Below, in pieces: positions 25,056 to 33,689 of a stretch of DNA of 64,000 nt. Made by a program: the position numbers and the translations under genes. The notes under the pieces were generated by a model that did no database searches, was not told the origin of the DNA, and saw only the letters and a list, made by a program, of their open reading frames with translations. This DNA comes from Prauserella alba (lineage in GTDB: Bacteria > Actinomycetota > Actinomycetes > Mycobacteriales > Pseudonocardiaceae): assembly GCF_024171735.1 (NCBI RefSeq), contig NZ_JAMTCH010000006.1, positions 124,001 to 188,000 of the forward strand. The letters run 5' to 3'. Each line of letters opens with the position of its first letter. The stretch's first letter is position 1.

Positions 25056-25112
25056 CGTCGCGAGGGCACTGACGTCTCGACGTCTCAAGGACTGCCGAAG
25101 CATCCCGGAAGT

Positions 25113-25661
25113 TCAGGCCTCCGGGGTGATGATCTGCTGGACGATCGTGCCGTAGCGTGCCACGAGTTCCGGCCGGTCGTGGGCGAGCGCCTCGTCCCCC
25201 ACGACCCACAGCGAGTACAGCAGCCCACCCACCGCGGCGGCCGCCATGCGGGCGCGCAGGTCCGCGTCCGGACCGGACAGGCGGGCGCGCAGCGGCGCGA
25301 CGAGCGCGTTCTCGTGCACCTCACGGAGTCGTTCCGCGATCCGCCGCTCACCACTGCCGCGCACGAGTGCCAGGTACACGCCGCGAATGTCGCCTGTGGA
25401 CAGCACGACCTCGACGAAGCGGGCGCCGAAGGATTCGATCGGCACGTCCAGCAACGGTTCGTCGTCGATGTTCAGCCGCATGGTCTCGAGGAACAGTTCC
25501 TCTTTGCTGCCGAAGTAGCGGATGACGAGCGCCGCGTTCACGCCCGCGGCGCTCGCGATGTCCCGCACCGGTGTCCGCGCGTATCCGCGTTCGAGAAACA
25601 GCCGCGTGGCAGCCGCCCGGATCGCCTCTCTGGTGGCCGCTCCCGATCCCCGCTCCGACAT
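25113..25661 (-). CDS. TetR-family transcriptional regulator
   Basis: A 182-residue TetR regulator. The N-terminal helix-turn-helix reads TRLFLERGYARTPVRDIASA and AGVNAALVIRYFGSKEELF; the C-terminal ligand domain is of the TetR_C type with RGSGERRIAERLREV. The start at 25661 (MSERGSGAATREAIRAA) is the usual distance from the helix-turn-helix. It is convergent with the SDR that carries the GTAAAC palindrome and lies downstream of the small orf and second SDR. Confidence 0.85.
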   Translation of the reverse strand: MSERGSGAATREAIRAAATRLFLERGYARTPVRDIASAAGVNAALVIRYFGSKEELFLETMRLNIDDEPLLDVPIESFGARFVEVVLSTGDIRGVYLALVRGSGERRIAERLREVHENALVAPLRARLSGPDADLRARMAAAAVGGLLYSLWVVGDEALAHDRPELVARYGTIVQQIITPEA

Positions 25662-25671
25662 GAGAGCCAGC

Positions 25672-25848
25672 CTAGGCGTCGGGCACCCGGTGCGGCTCGG
25701 TACCCGGTCCCACCACGTATGAGCCCCCACCACGGGTGAGCAACAGCACCGTTCGCTCGGTCCCGGCCGCGACATGCAGCGCTCCGTCGGGCCCGGCGTC
25801 GAGCCGTCGGACGGCACGACGACGTCGCCCCACTGTACGGACGGACAC
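25672..25848 (-). CDS. small orf, 58 residues, uncharacterised
   Basis: A short minus-strand frame starting with GTG four bases after the upstream SDR stop and ending 10 bases before the TetR start. It encodes an Arg-rich N-terminus and a hydrophilic strand-rich end containing LHVAAGTERTVLLLTRGGG. Its fit in an otherwise empty gap between co-directional genes is the main support. It could also be a relic or chance frame; no family recognised. Confidence 0.3.
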   Translation of the reverse strand: MSVRTVGRRRRAVRRLDAGPDGALHVAAGTERTVLLLTRGGGSYVVGPGTEPHRVPDA

Positions 25849-25852
25849 GCGG

Positions 25853-26698
25853 TCACTCCCGCCGGAACGCCCTCATCCGCCGTAGGTACCGGACCAGACC
25901 ACGCAGCGAAACCGGCCGTGGCCAGGCATCGGGACGGAGGTAGGCGTCGGTTCCGCCGTCCACGAACACGACACTTCCCGCCATGAAGTCGGCGGCGTCG
26001 GACAGCAGGAACACCACCCAGTCGGCGAGTTGCGCCGGATCACCGAAACCGCCCACCGGAACCGGAAACGAGGTCACCGCCTTGGCCGACGCCGGGTCGG
26101 CGAGCTGTTGGTCCAGCAGCGGCGTGCGGACCGCTCCCGGCGCGAGGGCGTTGAGGCGGATACCGGAGCCCGCCCACTCCGGCGTCACCGCCTCGCGTCG
26201 GACCCAGTGACTCACGGCGAGCTTCGAGCCGCCGTAGCTCATCACGGCACGCGCCGGGCCGTGGAACCGCAGGGCTTGCACGGCCTTACCGGACTCCCCC
26301 GCGAGCAGAGCCCGCACCACACGCCGCGGCACCAGCGGGGTGGTGGTGGTCGAGTTGCTGGACAGGACCACTGCCCTGCCACCTCCCCCGGCAGCCAGCG
26401 CGGGCCGCCACCGCCCCAGCAGCTCGGTCACGCCGAAGTAGTTGACCTCGAGAATCTCGCGTTCGCTGCCTGGCACCGGGCCGAGTCCGGCAGCCAGCAC
26501 GGCGCCGTCGAGCCGTCCGCCACAGGTTTCGAGCACCGCGTCCGCGGCGTACCGCCGACCGGCCGCCGTGGCCAGATCGGCCACGACGTCGGCGGCCCGG
26601 ACGTCCACGCCGACCACGGTGTGCCCCGTGGCCCTGAGCTTGTCGGCGGCCGCGCGCCCCATGCCGGAAGCCGCCCCGGTGACCGCGTACACCCCCAT
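25853..26698 (-). CDS. short-chain dehydrogenase (3-alpha-hydroxysteroid dehydrogenase/carbonyl reductase-like)
   Basis: A 281-residue SDR: cofactor loop VTGAASGMGRAAA, acidic VGVDVRAADV at the end of strand 2 (favouring NAD), catalytic serine region LSSNSTTTT, and YGGSKLAVSHWVRREA with the Tyr-Lys pair. The YxxSKxAxxxWVRR segment and long insert after the serine are typical of the 3-alpha-HSD/carbonyl reductase subgroup. The C-terminal tail RYLRRMRAFRRE is strongly basic. The ATG at 26698 has AAAGG eight bases upstream. Steroid activity itself is not implied. Confidence 0.8.
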   Translation of the reverse strand: MGVYAVTGAASGMGRAAADKLRATGHTVVGVDVRAADVVADLATAAGRRYAADAVLETCGGRLDGAVLAAGLGPVPGSEREILEVNYFGVTELLGRWRPALAAGGGGRAVVLSSNSTTTTPLVPRRVVRALLAGESGKAVQALRFHGPARAVMSYGGSKLAVSHWVRREAVTPEWAGSGIRLNALAPGAVRTPLLDQQLADPASAKAVTSFPVPVGGFGDPAQLADWVVFLLSDAADFMAGSVVFVDGGTDAYLRPDAWPRPVSLRGLVRYLRRMRAFRRE

Positions 26699-26839
26699 GT
26701 CGTACACCTTTCGCCGCCCACGGCGGAAACTAGCAGCGGCCCACCACCCCGCCCCAGTGCTGTTTCAATCAGTGGTGGCCCTGCTGCGGGCTCCACTGCC
26801 GGCTCTGCGCCATGCCACGGCGCGTCCCTTGTCGCCGGG

Positions 26840-27475
26840 TCACTCGGCGACGGGCGCCACCGGCTGCCGGAGGATCGTGCGCCGCTTCCCTGCAGGCGTC
26901 CTGCGCGGATCGCTGAAGTAGATCTCGTGGTGCGTCCCGGCCATCCGGAGGCCGCGCGAGGGGATGACGTCGTGGTGCATCGTCGCCAGCACCGGCGCTT
27001 CGTCGTCGAACGAGCCGACGTGCAGCGTCTGGACACAGGTCCCTTCCGACAACACCTCGCAGCGAACGTCGTCGATACGCGCGGGGCGCTTCTTCGCCGC
27101 CACGGCGGCGATGGCGGCCTCGACCATGACGTCGTCGACCCACTCCGGCACCATGATCAGCATCGTCCACGACCACAGCGTCTTGTCGCGCCCCGTGGTG
27201 AACGCGGCCATGTCCTCGGCCCACCACAGCCCTTCCAACGGCGGCACGACGTAGTCCCTGCCGAGGTCGCGCTTGCTGGCGAACTTCACCGTGTACGCCA
27301 CCGGATACAGCGCGCCGAGGGCATCGGCGAACGCGGCCGACGTGTTCGGGTCACCGTGCCCGTCGACCATCAGGAACCGCAGGTCCGGCACGTCGACGAC
27401 GTCGAACCGGCCTTTCCGGGCGCGGTAGCAGTCGATCGCCTTCGTGACGTCGACCTTGCCGTTCGTCGCAGCCAT
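26840..27475 (-). CDS. GyrI-like small-molecule-binding protein
   Basis: A 211-residue stand-alone GyrI-like (PF06445) protein. It opens with VDVPDLRFLMVDGHGDPN and has YPVAYTVKFASK and EGLWWAEDM in the usual order, with a basic C-terminal end (FSDPRRTPAGKRRTIL) shared with family members from actinobacteria. GyrI-like domains bind or hydrolyse small ligands; there is no attached DNA-binding domain. It is divergent from the sugar dehydrogenase gene with only 59 bases between them. Confidence 0.75.
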   Translation of the reverse strand: MAATNGKVDVTKAIDCYRARKGRFDVVDVPDLRFLMVDGHGDPNTSAAFADALGALYPVAYTVKFASKRDLGRDYVVPPLEGLWWAEDMAAFTTGRDKTLWSWTMLIMVPEWVDDVMVEAAIAAVAAKKRPARIDDVRCEVLSEGTCVQTLHVGSFDDEAPVLATMHHDVIPSRGLRMAGTHHEIYFSDPRRTPAGKRRTILRQPVAPVAE

Positions 27476-27534
27476 GGGCCGATCGTCCCGCACTCGGCCG
27501 CCGACGTCCCGGCGACGTCCGTACCGTGGGCGAT

Positions 27535-28590
27535 ATGGCCTCGATGCGCAGTCTGACCGTCCTCGGAGCCGCCGCGCTCGCGCTGCTCACCGGCTGTTCG
27601 GCCGTCGCGCCGGAGAACCCGTCGGAACGCACCGATGCCCGCGGCAGCGCCGACACCGTGGTCGGCGGCCTGAACGCGCCGTGGTCGATCACGTTCGTCG
27701 GCGACGCTCCCGTCGTCAGCACGCGCGACGACGGCGACATCCTCGAGGTCACCGGCGACGGCACCCGGGTGGTCGGCACGATCGACGACGTGGCGCCGAG
27801 CGGCGAAACCGGACTGATGGGGCTGGCGACCGACGACCGGCAGCGCCTGTACGTCTGTTCGACGGGGCCGGACGGCAACCGCATCCAGCGCTACGCCGTC
27901 GAGGGCGAGCCCGGCGCGCTGTCCCTCGGTGACGCGGAGACGATCATCGACGGTCTGCCGTCCGCGACGATTCACTCCGGCGGCCGGATCGCGTTCGGGC
28001 CCGACGGGATGCTCTACGTCACCGTGGGCGACGCGGGCGTCTCGGACGACGCCCAGGACCGCGGCAACCTCGCCGGGTCGATTCTCCGGCTGACCCCGGA
28101 CGGGGAGGTGCCCGCCGACAATCCGTTCGACGGTTCACCCGTGTATAGCTACGGGCACCGCAATCCGCAGGGGCTCGCCTGGGCCGCCGACGGCACCATG
28201 TTCGCGTCCGAGTTCGGCGAGGACACGTGGGACGAGCTCAACATCATCGAGCCGGGCGGCAACTACGGCTGGCCGATCGTCGAAGGGATCGGCGGCGACG
28301 AACGGTTCGTCGACCCGGTTCAGCAGTGGCGGCCGGACGAGGCCAGCCCGAGCGGCATCGAGATCCACGACGGCACGATCCACATCGCCAACCTGCGCGG
28401 CGAGGTGCTGCGCACGGTGCCGGTCGCCGACCCGTCGTCGTCGGCGGAGTTGCTGGCAGGCGAGTTCGGCCGGCTGCGCGACGTCACCACGACGCCCGAC
28501 GGCGAGCTGTGGGTCCTGACCAACAACACCGACGGCCGGGGGTCACCGGCCGACGGCGACGATCGGATTCTCCGGCTGACCGGCCGGTGA
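27535..28590 (+). CDS. PQQ-type glucose/sorbosone dehydrogenase family lipoprotein
   Basis: A 351-residue extracellular lipoprotein with lipobox ALLTGC (C21 from the ATG at 27535) and a six-bladed beta-propeller of the soluble glucose/sorbosone dehydrogenase family. Typical pieces are LNAPWSITFVGD, SGETGLMGLATD, HSGGRIAFGPDGMLYVTVGD, SYGHRNPQGLAW and EPGGNYGWPIVEG. The GGRIAFGPDG histidine and the HRNPQG region line the PQQ site in relatives. Whether it uses PQQ is uncertain, since no PQQ genes are here. A short in-frame GTG at 27526 is an alternative start. Confidence 0.82.
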   Translation: MASMRSLTVLGAAALALLTGCSAVAPENPSERTDARGSADTVVGGLNAPWSITFVGDAPVVSTRDDGDILEVTGDGTRVVGTIDDVAPSGETGLMGLATDDRQRLYVCSTGPDGNRIQRYAVEGEPGALSLGDAETIIDGLPSATIHSGGRIAFGPDGMLYVTVGDAGVSDDAQDRGNLAGSILRLTPDGEVPADNPFDGSPVYSYGHRNPQGLAWAADGTMFASEFGEDTWDELNIIEPGGNYGWPIVEGIGGDERFVDPVQQWRPDEASPSGIEIHDGTIHIANLRGEVLRTVPVADPSSSAELLAGEFGRLRDVTTTPDGELWVLTNNTDGRGSPADGDDRILRLTGR

Positions 28591-28640
28591 CCTGCGGTGG
28601 CCGAGCCGCGGTGGCCGCCCGTGTCACCTCGGCGAAGCGC

Positions 28641-28655
28641 GCGGGACGGTCCCGC
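28641..28655. terminator. short hairpin between convergent genes
   Basis: GCGGGA-CGG-TCCCGC, a 6-base-pair stem with a 3-base loop, lies in the 90-base gap between the convergent sugar dehydrogenase and MFS genes. Modest strength. Confidence 0.4.
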
Positions 28656-28680
28656 ACCCGCTGGACCCGGTCGCTGCGGG

Positions 28681-29922
28681 TCAACCGACCCGTTCGGCGG
28701 TTCCGATGCGTCCGGCACCGGCGGGTTCCGTATCTCCGGTGACCGCGCCGGCCGATTCGGCCACCTGCCCGGAACCGGACCGGTCCCGGTCCGACAGCCC
28801 CGCCGCGACGGCGATTCCGAGGCCGACGACGGCCAGCACCGCACCGATGATCGCGGGCGAGGCGTACCCCAGACCGGCGCTGATGCCCAGCCCGCCCAGC
28901 CACGCTCCCCCGGCGTTGGCCAGGTTGAACGCCGAGTGGTTCGAGGCCGCGGCCAGCGTCGGGGCCCGTCCCGCCTTCTGCATGATCAGCACCTGCAGCG
29001 GTGCGGTGACACCGAATCCGACGGCGCCGAGCACGACGGTCATGACGATCGCCGACCACGGGGAGTCGATCGCGAACCAGAACACCAGCAGCGCGACGGC
29101 GAGCGCCACCAACGAGCCGTAGATCGTCGGCCGCAGTGCACGGTCCGCGAGCGGCCCCACGATCAGCGACCCTGCGGTCATGCCGGCGCCGAACAGGGCG
29201 AGCACCACCGGCACCGCGGCGTCCGACAGTCCGGCCAGCTCGGTCAGCATCGGCGAGATGTAGCTGTAGACGGCGAAGACCCCGGCGAACCCGAACACGG
29301 CGGTGGTCAATCCGAGTACGACCTGCTTCCTGCCGAGGGCCACCACCTCCGTTCGCAGGCCGACGCCTTCCGGTTTCGGCAGCGACGGCACGAACGCGGC
29401 CACGCCGGCAGCGGCGAGCAGTCCGAGCACGCCGACCACCAGGAACGCGGCACGCCAGCCGAAGACCTGGCCGAGGAAGGTGCCCGCCGGGACACCGACG
29501 ATGTTGGCGATCGTCAGCCCCATCAGCACGCGCGCCACCGCGGTCGCCTGCCGTGCGGGCCCGACGAGCTGGGCAGCGACGAGGCTCGCCGCTCCGAGGT
29601 AGGCGCCGTGCGGCAGTCCCGCGATCACCCGCGACGCGAACACGCCGCCGTAGCCCGGCACGAGCACGGTCGCGACGTTGCCCAGGACGAACAGTGCCAG
29701 GAACGCCAGCAGCGCCTGCTTGCGGCCCAGCCGGGTGGCGACCGCCGTCAGCAGTGGCGCACCGACCACGACGCCGAGCGCGTAGGCGGAGATGAGATTG
29801 CCCGCGGTGGCCACGGACACGTCGAGACCGCCCGCCACCTCCGGCAGCAGACCCATGATGACGAACTCGGTGGTACCGATGGCGAACGCTCCCAGCGCGA
29901 GAGCGCACAACGCCACAGCCAT
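28681..29922 (-). CDS. MFS transporter, DHA1 (AraJ/PbuE-like) exporter
   Basis: A 413-residue twelve-helix major facilitator. The first helix GAFAIGTTEFVIMGLLPEVA is the hallmark of the AraJ/NepI/PbuE efflux group, and TRLGRKQALL is the helix 2-3 motif A. The C-terminus has a 40-residue Gly/Ala/Thr-rich cytoplasmic tail. It probably exports a sugar-like or nucleoside-like compound or drug. The ATG at 29922 has GGAAAGG upstream. It is divergent from a LacI regulator with a perfect palindrome between them. Confidence 0.85.
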   Translation of the reverse strand: MAVALCALALGAFAIGTTEFVIMGLLPEVAGGLDVSVATAGNLISAYALGVVVGAPLLTAVATRLGRKQALLAFLALFVLGNVATVLVPGYGGVFASRVIAGLPHGAYLGAASLVAAQLVGPARQATAVARVLMGLTIANIVGVPAGTFLGQVFGWRAAFLVVGVLGLLAAAGVAAFVPSLPKPEGVGLRTEVVALGRKQVVLGLTTAVFGFAGVFAVYSYISPMLTELAGLSDAAVPVVLALFGAGMTAGSLIVGPLADRALRPTIYGSLVALAVALLVFWFAIDSPWSAIVMTVVLGAVGFGVTAPLQVLIMQKAGRAPTLAAASNHSAFNLANAGGAWLGGLGISAGLGYASPAIIGAVLAVVGLGIAVAAGLSDRDRSGSGQVAESAGAVTGDTEPAGAGRIGTAERVG

Positions 29923-29995
29923 GAGGGCACACCTTTCCTGCGCATCGGACGAGGGACTGGCGACGGGCCGGCCGGGCCCGCGGCGATGAAGGCGG

Positions 29996-30011
29996 TTTGG
30001 CACGTGCCAAA
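29996..30011. promoter_or_regulatory. perfect 16-bp LacI-type operator TTTGGCACGTGCCAAA
   Basis: A fully symmetric palindrome with the central CG typical of LacI-family operators. It sits 74 bases upstream of the MFS start and 150 bases upstream of the LacI start. Both genes are probably repressed from it. Confidence 0.65.
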
Positions 30012-30160
30012 TCCACGGTCTCAGGACCGTTCGGGATCGTTCAAGTCGCACGGCTGTGATCTGCCTCGCCGACCCACGTCCGCCGCGGCGCAGTCCGGGC
30101 GCCCGGTACGATCCCGGGCACACTTCGCGCCGGTCGGAAGGCAGCGATCAGGAGGCAGTG

Positions 30161-31180
30161 ATGCCGCGGTCGGAGGACTGCGAACCCACGCGACGTCCCA
30201 CGATGGCCGACGTCGCGGCTCGCGCGGGGGTGTCGCGCCAGACGGTGTCGCTCGTGCTCGGCGACAAGCCGGGCCCGAATCCGCACACCCGCGAGCACGT
30301 CCTGCGGGCCGCAGAGGACCTGGGGTTCCACGCCGACACGGCGGCGCAACTGCTGCGGCGTGCGCGCAGCCGCCAACTCGGCGTGCTGTTCACCATGGAA
30401 CACTCCCTCGACCCGCTGGTGATCGAGGGGCTGTACGCGGCGGCGGCCGGACTCGACTACAGCATCGTGCTCAGCGCGATCCTGCCGACGCGCGGCGTAC
30501 GGCAGGCCGTGGACGAGCTGCTCGGCCTGCGCTGCGAGGCGATCATCCTCATCGGACTGTCCATCGAGTCGCCCTCGCACCTGACCAAGATCGCGCGGCA
30601 GGTTCCGGTCGTCGAGATCGGCCAGCACACCGGCGGAACCGGCATCGGCAGTGTGCGTACCGCCGATGAGGAGGGCGCCCGCCTCGCCGTCGACCACCTC
30701 GTCGACCTCGGACACCGCGACATCGTCCACGTCGACGGCGGCTCCCTGCCGGGCTCGGCCGACCGCCGGAACGGCTACCGCGCGCGGATGAACGACCACG
30801 GCCTCGCCGGGCACGTCGAGATCCTGCCTGGCGACTACACCGAGGAGTCCGGAGTCCGTGCCGCCGTGGAGCTGCTGTCGCGTTCGGACCGCCCGACCGC
30901 GGTGTTCGCGGCCAACGACAGCTGTGCCGAAGGGCTGCTGCACACGCTCGGCCGCGCGGGCGTACGCGTGCCACGTGACCTGTCGATCGTGGGCTACGAC
31001 GACACCCGCGCTGCCGGCATGTCCTACGTCGACCTGACCACTGTCAAGCAGGACGCCACCGCGATGGCGAGGTTCGCCGTGCAGGCCTGCGCCGAACGCC
31101 TCGACGAACAGCGCACCGCCGAGAAGGACGTGGTCCTCACCCCGACGCTCACCGTCCGCGGCAGTACCGCGGCACCGTGA
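30161..31180 (+). CDS. LacI-family regulator
   Basis: A 339-residue LacI-type repressor: N-terminal helix-turn-helix and hinge (MADVAARAGVSRQTVSLVLG) after a 14-residue leader, then a periplasmic-binding-like effector core with RQLGVLFTMEHS and DLGHRDIVHVDGG, and the C-terminal DLSIVGYDDTRAAG. AGGAGG lies five bases before the ATG. It is divergent from the MFS exporter, which is its probable target through the palindrome. Confidence 0.88.
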   Translation: MPRSEDCEPTRRPTMADVAARAGVSRQTVSLVLGDKPGPNPHTREHVLRAAEDLGFHADTAAQLLRRARSRQLGVLFTMEHSLDPLVIEGLYAAAAGLDYSIVLSAILPTRGVRQAVDELLGLRCEAIILIGLSIESPSHLTKIARQVPVVEIGQHTGGTGIGSVRTADEEGARLAVDHLVDLGHRDIVHVDGGSLPGSADRRNGYRARMNDHGLAGHVEILPGDYTEESGVRAAVELLSRSDRPTAVFAANDSCAEGLLHTLGRAGVRVPRDLSIVGYDDTRAAGMSYVDLTTVKQDATAMARFAVQACAERLDEQRTAEKDVVLTPTLTVRGSTAAP

Positions 31181-31183
31181 CCG

Positions 31184-31214
31184 GACGGCACCGGGAGCGG
31201 TCGCCGGTGCCGTC
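31184..31214 (+). terminator. hairpin terminator after the lacI-type gene
   Basis: GACGGCACCGG pairs perfectly with CCGGTGCCGTC across a 9-base loop, starting three bases after the stop. It is followed at 31217-31255 by about 2.6 copies of a 15-base direct repeat with core GGTGGCGCGA. Confidence 0.7.
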
Positions 31215-31292
31215 GGGTTCCGGTGGCGCGAGTTCGGGTGGCGCGAGTTCCGGTGCGACGCGCGTGTCGGTGTCGGACGCCCGCCGACCGCG

Positions 31293-33200
31293 CTACCGCC
31301 AGTCCTCGTTCTTGTTGTTCTCCCAGTCGCCGATGACCGGTGGCGCGATGGCCTGTTCGGGGGCGAAGACGTTCTCCTCGTCCTCGAGGTAGCCCGCCAC
31401 GCGGTGCTCCTTGTCCTCCTCGCCTTTCCGGCCCGCGCCCCCGGCACCCATCCCGGGCGCCATCCCGCCGGCCGCACCACCCGCGGCACCGCCGCCGGGT
31501 ACGCCGCCCGCCGCATGCGGCGTTCCCGACACTCCGGAAACCCCGCCGGAGCCGCCGGAACCCCAGGATCCGCTCCCGCCTGCCGGTCCGCGTCCTCCCG
31601 CGCCTGCGGAGCCGGAGCCGCCGGCGAGCACTCCGCCGATGCCCGCGCCCGAGCCGGCGCCGGTCGCGCCGCCCAGCCTGCTGCTGATGTCGCCGTTCGA
31701 CGCGCCCGGCCAGCCGGGGGTGCCACCGCCGCCGGGAGGGAGATCAGGGGTGGTGAACCTCGGCGGTGCGTACGACGACGTCCCCGTGCCGTCGTCACCG
31801 CCGTCGACATCCGGCACGTCCAGCGGAGCCGGTGAGAACGGACCGCCATGTGGGGCCTCGGGTGGCAACGGCTGGGGGCCACCGTTCGGCACGTGCGGCA
31901 CGCTCGCCGGGAACGACTGCCCGCCCGGCGGGGCGCCGGGTGCTTGCGGTGCCGGGACCTGCGGCGAATACGGCCCGCCACCCTGTGGCGGGTCCGGCAT
32001 GTCCGGAACGTCCGGCGAGCACGCCCCGCCAGGCGGAACGTCCGGCGAGAACGACTGCGCGTCGCCGCCGGGCACCTCCGGCACGCCTGCCGGGAAGGAC
32101 GGTCCCTCGCCCCCTGGCCCCGCCGGGGTGGGCACACCGTCGCGGCCCCCGGCCGGCGGCTGACCGTCGGCTGCGAACGGCCGGTCGGCCGTCCACGCCG
32201 TCCCGTTCGCTGGTTCGGCCTCCTGCCCGTCCATGTGGGGCGCACGCGCGTTGTGGAGCGGCGCCTGTCCCGCACCGGCCGCCGCTTCCCCTCCCGCGGC
32301 CGACGTGCCTGGAGCCGCCCCGGAAGAAGCCACTCCCGGAGCCGCCGCGGCCCGCGGTCCGGCGAGTTCCGGTGGCGGGGAGAACAGCGGCATGTCGACA
32401 GCGCCGCCGACGGTCTCGTCGAACTGCGACATGATCCGAGCGGCCTGGCCCCGTCTGACCTCGCTCTCCTGCATCGACTGCATCTCCTGCTGCGCAGCCG
32501 CGGCGTAGGCCGTGGGGTCGTCGATGCCGGCCAGCCGCCGGTTGGCAGCCGCAGCGGAGAACGCCAGTGGCGGGTTCGCATCCATCTGCTTCTGCGTCTC
32601 GTTGAGCGTCTGCGAGTGGATCTGTTGCTGCCGTCCCGTGAGGACCGCACCCTGCGCGGTGGCTCCGAGCCACTTGGCCACACCGGCGAGGTGCTCCCTG
32701 GCGGCATCACCGCCCTCGCCCTGCCAATCGCCCATGCTGTCGCTGATCGCATCGGCGACGGCCTTCTGGTGCAGGGTCAGATCGTTGCCGGTCCGCACCC
32801 ATTCCTCGGAGGTCTCGGCAACCGCCGCGGAATCGGCGTGACTGCCGAGCGCCTCGACCATCTGCTCGTGCGAGGCGTTGTCCCACACGGTCCTCGGAAT
32901 CTCGCCCACCTGCCGGATTTCCAGGTCTTCGTCCATTCCGGCCCGGTCGCTCGTGAGAAAGCCCTGATAGAGCGCCTGTGTGAAGGCGTCACCGAACACG
33001 CTGAACGGGAACACGTCCGAAATGGCCTCCGCGGCGTCGCGGAACTCGTGACCGGATTCCGCCTCCTCGGTGATCTCGCCCACGTAGAACGGCGACGACG
33101 GATCGACGGTCACGTCGTAGTGCGGACTGCCGGGATCGTAGTTCTCACTCCGCGGGTCCGAGACATCCTGTGTCTTCTCTTCCGGGGTGGACGTGGACAC
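31293..33200 (-). CDS. PPE-like type VII secretion protein with a long Pro/Gly-rich tail
   Basis: A 635-residue protein. The helical N-terminal part (about 100-270) contains W159-Q-G161 in SMGDWQGEGGDAAREHL, the WxG turn of PPE/WXG-type T7SS substrates. Residues about 275-590 are a low-complexity linker of degenerate F/S-P-x-V-P-x-x-PGG repeats, and a Gly-rich stretch precedes an acidic C-terminus (EDEENVFAPEQAIAPPVIGDWE). It is probably exported or surface-linked. The GTG at 33200 has AGAGGTG upstream. It is followed upstream in the same direction by the 146-residue orf and EspG, which suggests an EspG-chaperoned substrate. Confidence 0.75.
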   Translation of the reverse strand: MSTSTPEEKTQDVSDPRSENYDPGSPHYDVTVDPSSPFYVGEITEEAESGHEFRDAAEAISDVFPFSVFGDAFTQALYQGFLTSDRAGMDEDLEIRQVGEIPRTVWDNASHEQMVEALGSHADSAAVAETSEEWVRTGNDLTLHQKAVADAISDSMGDWQGEGGDAAREHLAGVAKWLGATAQGAVLTGRQQQIHSQTLNETQKQMDANPPLAFSAAAANRRLAGIDDPTAYAAAAQQEMQSMQESEVRRGQAARIMSQFDETVGGAVDMPLFSPPPELAGPRAAAAPGVASSGAAPGTSAAGGEAAAGAGQAPLHNARAPHMDGQEAEPANGTAWTADRPFAADGQPPAGGRDGVPTPAGPGGEGPSFPAGVPEVPGGDAQSFSPDVPPGGACSPDVPDMPDPPQGGGPYSPQVPAPQAPGAPPGGQSFPASVPHVPNGGPQPLPPEAPHGGPFSPAPLDVPDVDGGDDGTGTSSYAPPRFTTPDLPPGGGGTPGWPGASNGDISSRLGGATGAGSGAGIGGVLAGGSGSAGAGGRGPAGGSGSWGSGGSGGVSGVSGTPHAAGGVPGGGAAGGAAGGMAPGMGAGGAGRKGEEDKEHRVAGYLEDEENVFAPEQAIAPPVIGDWENNKNEDWR

Positions 33201-33235
33201 GGTCGTGGCACCTCTTTCGGCCGGCCTGGGAAAAA

Positions 33236-33676
33236 TCAGAAGCGATCGTGGAAACCCTCGAGCTGACCGCGGGTCCCCGATTCCGTGTCGGAATACCGGC
33301 GCTTGGCCTCGCGGATCGCCTCGATGTACTGCGGAAGTTCTTCGCGTGCCCGGCGCAGCTGCGTGAGCAACCCGCGCTCGTCGGAGGCAGTGTTGACCGT
33401 GTGCTGTGCGACCCATTGCGCGGTGGACGTCGCGCTCAGCTGCGGCGAGGTCTCCAGCTTCGACAGTGTCGCCCACCGGTTGTTGAGAGCTTCCAGAATG
33501 TCCTGAAGTGCACTGATCATCCGGTTGCCCGTGGTCTCGTCCACGGCGAAGCCGCCGTCGGTGGCCATGCGCTTCAGTTCACGCCCGCTCAGCATCGGCG
33601 TACCGCGCTCGGCCGCCCGCAGCACCGGACCCGTCGGCGCGGCCGTCTGCGGAACCTCGGGGGCATCGTCACTCAT
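33236..33676 (-). CDS. small helical protein of the ESX locus, function unknown
   Basis: A 146-residue protein with a short polar N-terminus and several amphipathic helices (ISALQDILEALNNRWATLSKL, split near its middle by a Leu-rich turn, and LRRAREELPQYIEAIREAKRR). It has no WxG motif and no signal peptide. Lying between EspG and the PPE-like gene in one direction, it may be a heterodimer partner of the PPE-like protein, in the role PE plays for PPE; that is inference. Confidence 0.65.
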   Translation of the reverse strand: MSDDAPEVPQTAAPTGPVLRAAERGTPMLSGRELKRMATDGGFAVDETTGNRMISALQDILEALNNRWATLSKLETSPQLSATSTAQWVAQHTVNTASDERGLLTQLRRAREELPQYIEAIREAKRRYSDTESGTRGQLEGFHDRF

Positions 33677-33689
33677 CACACACTCCGAC

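Noticed and set aside
30041-32752. A 903-codon minus-strand open frame
   Set aside because: It covers the LacI gene antisense and the PPE-like gene out of frame; composition is Arg/Thr/Pro-rich with no motif.
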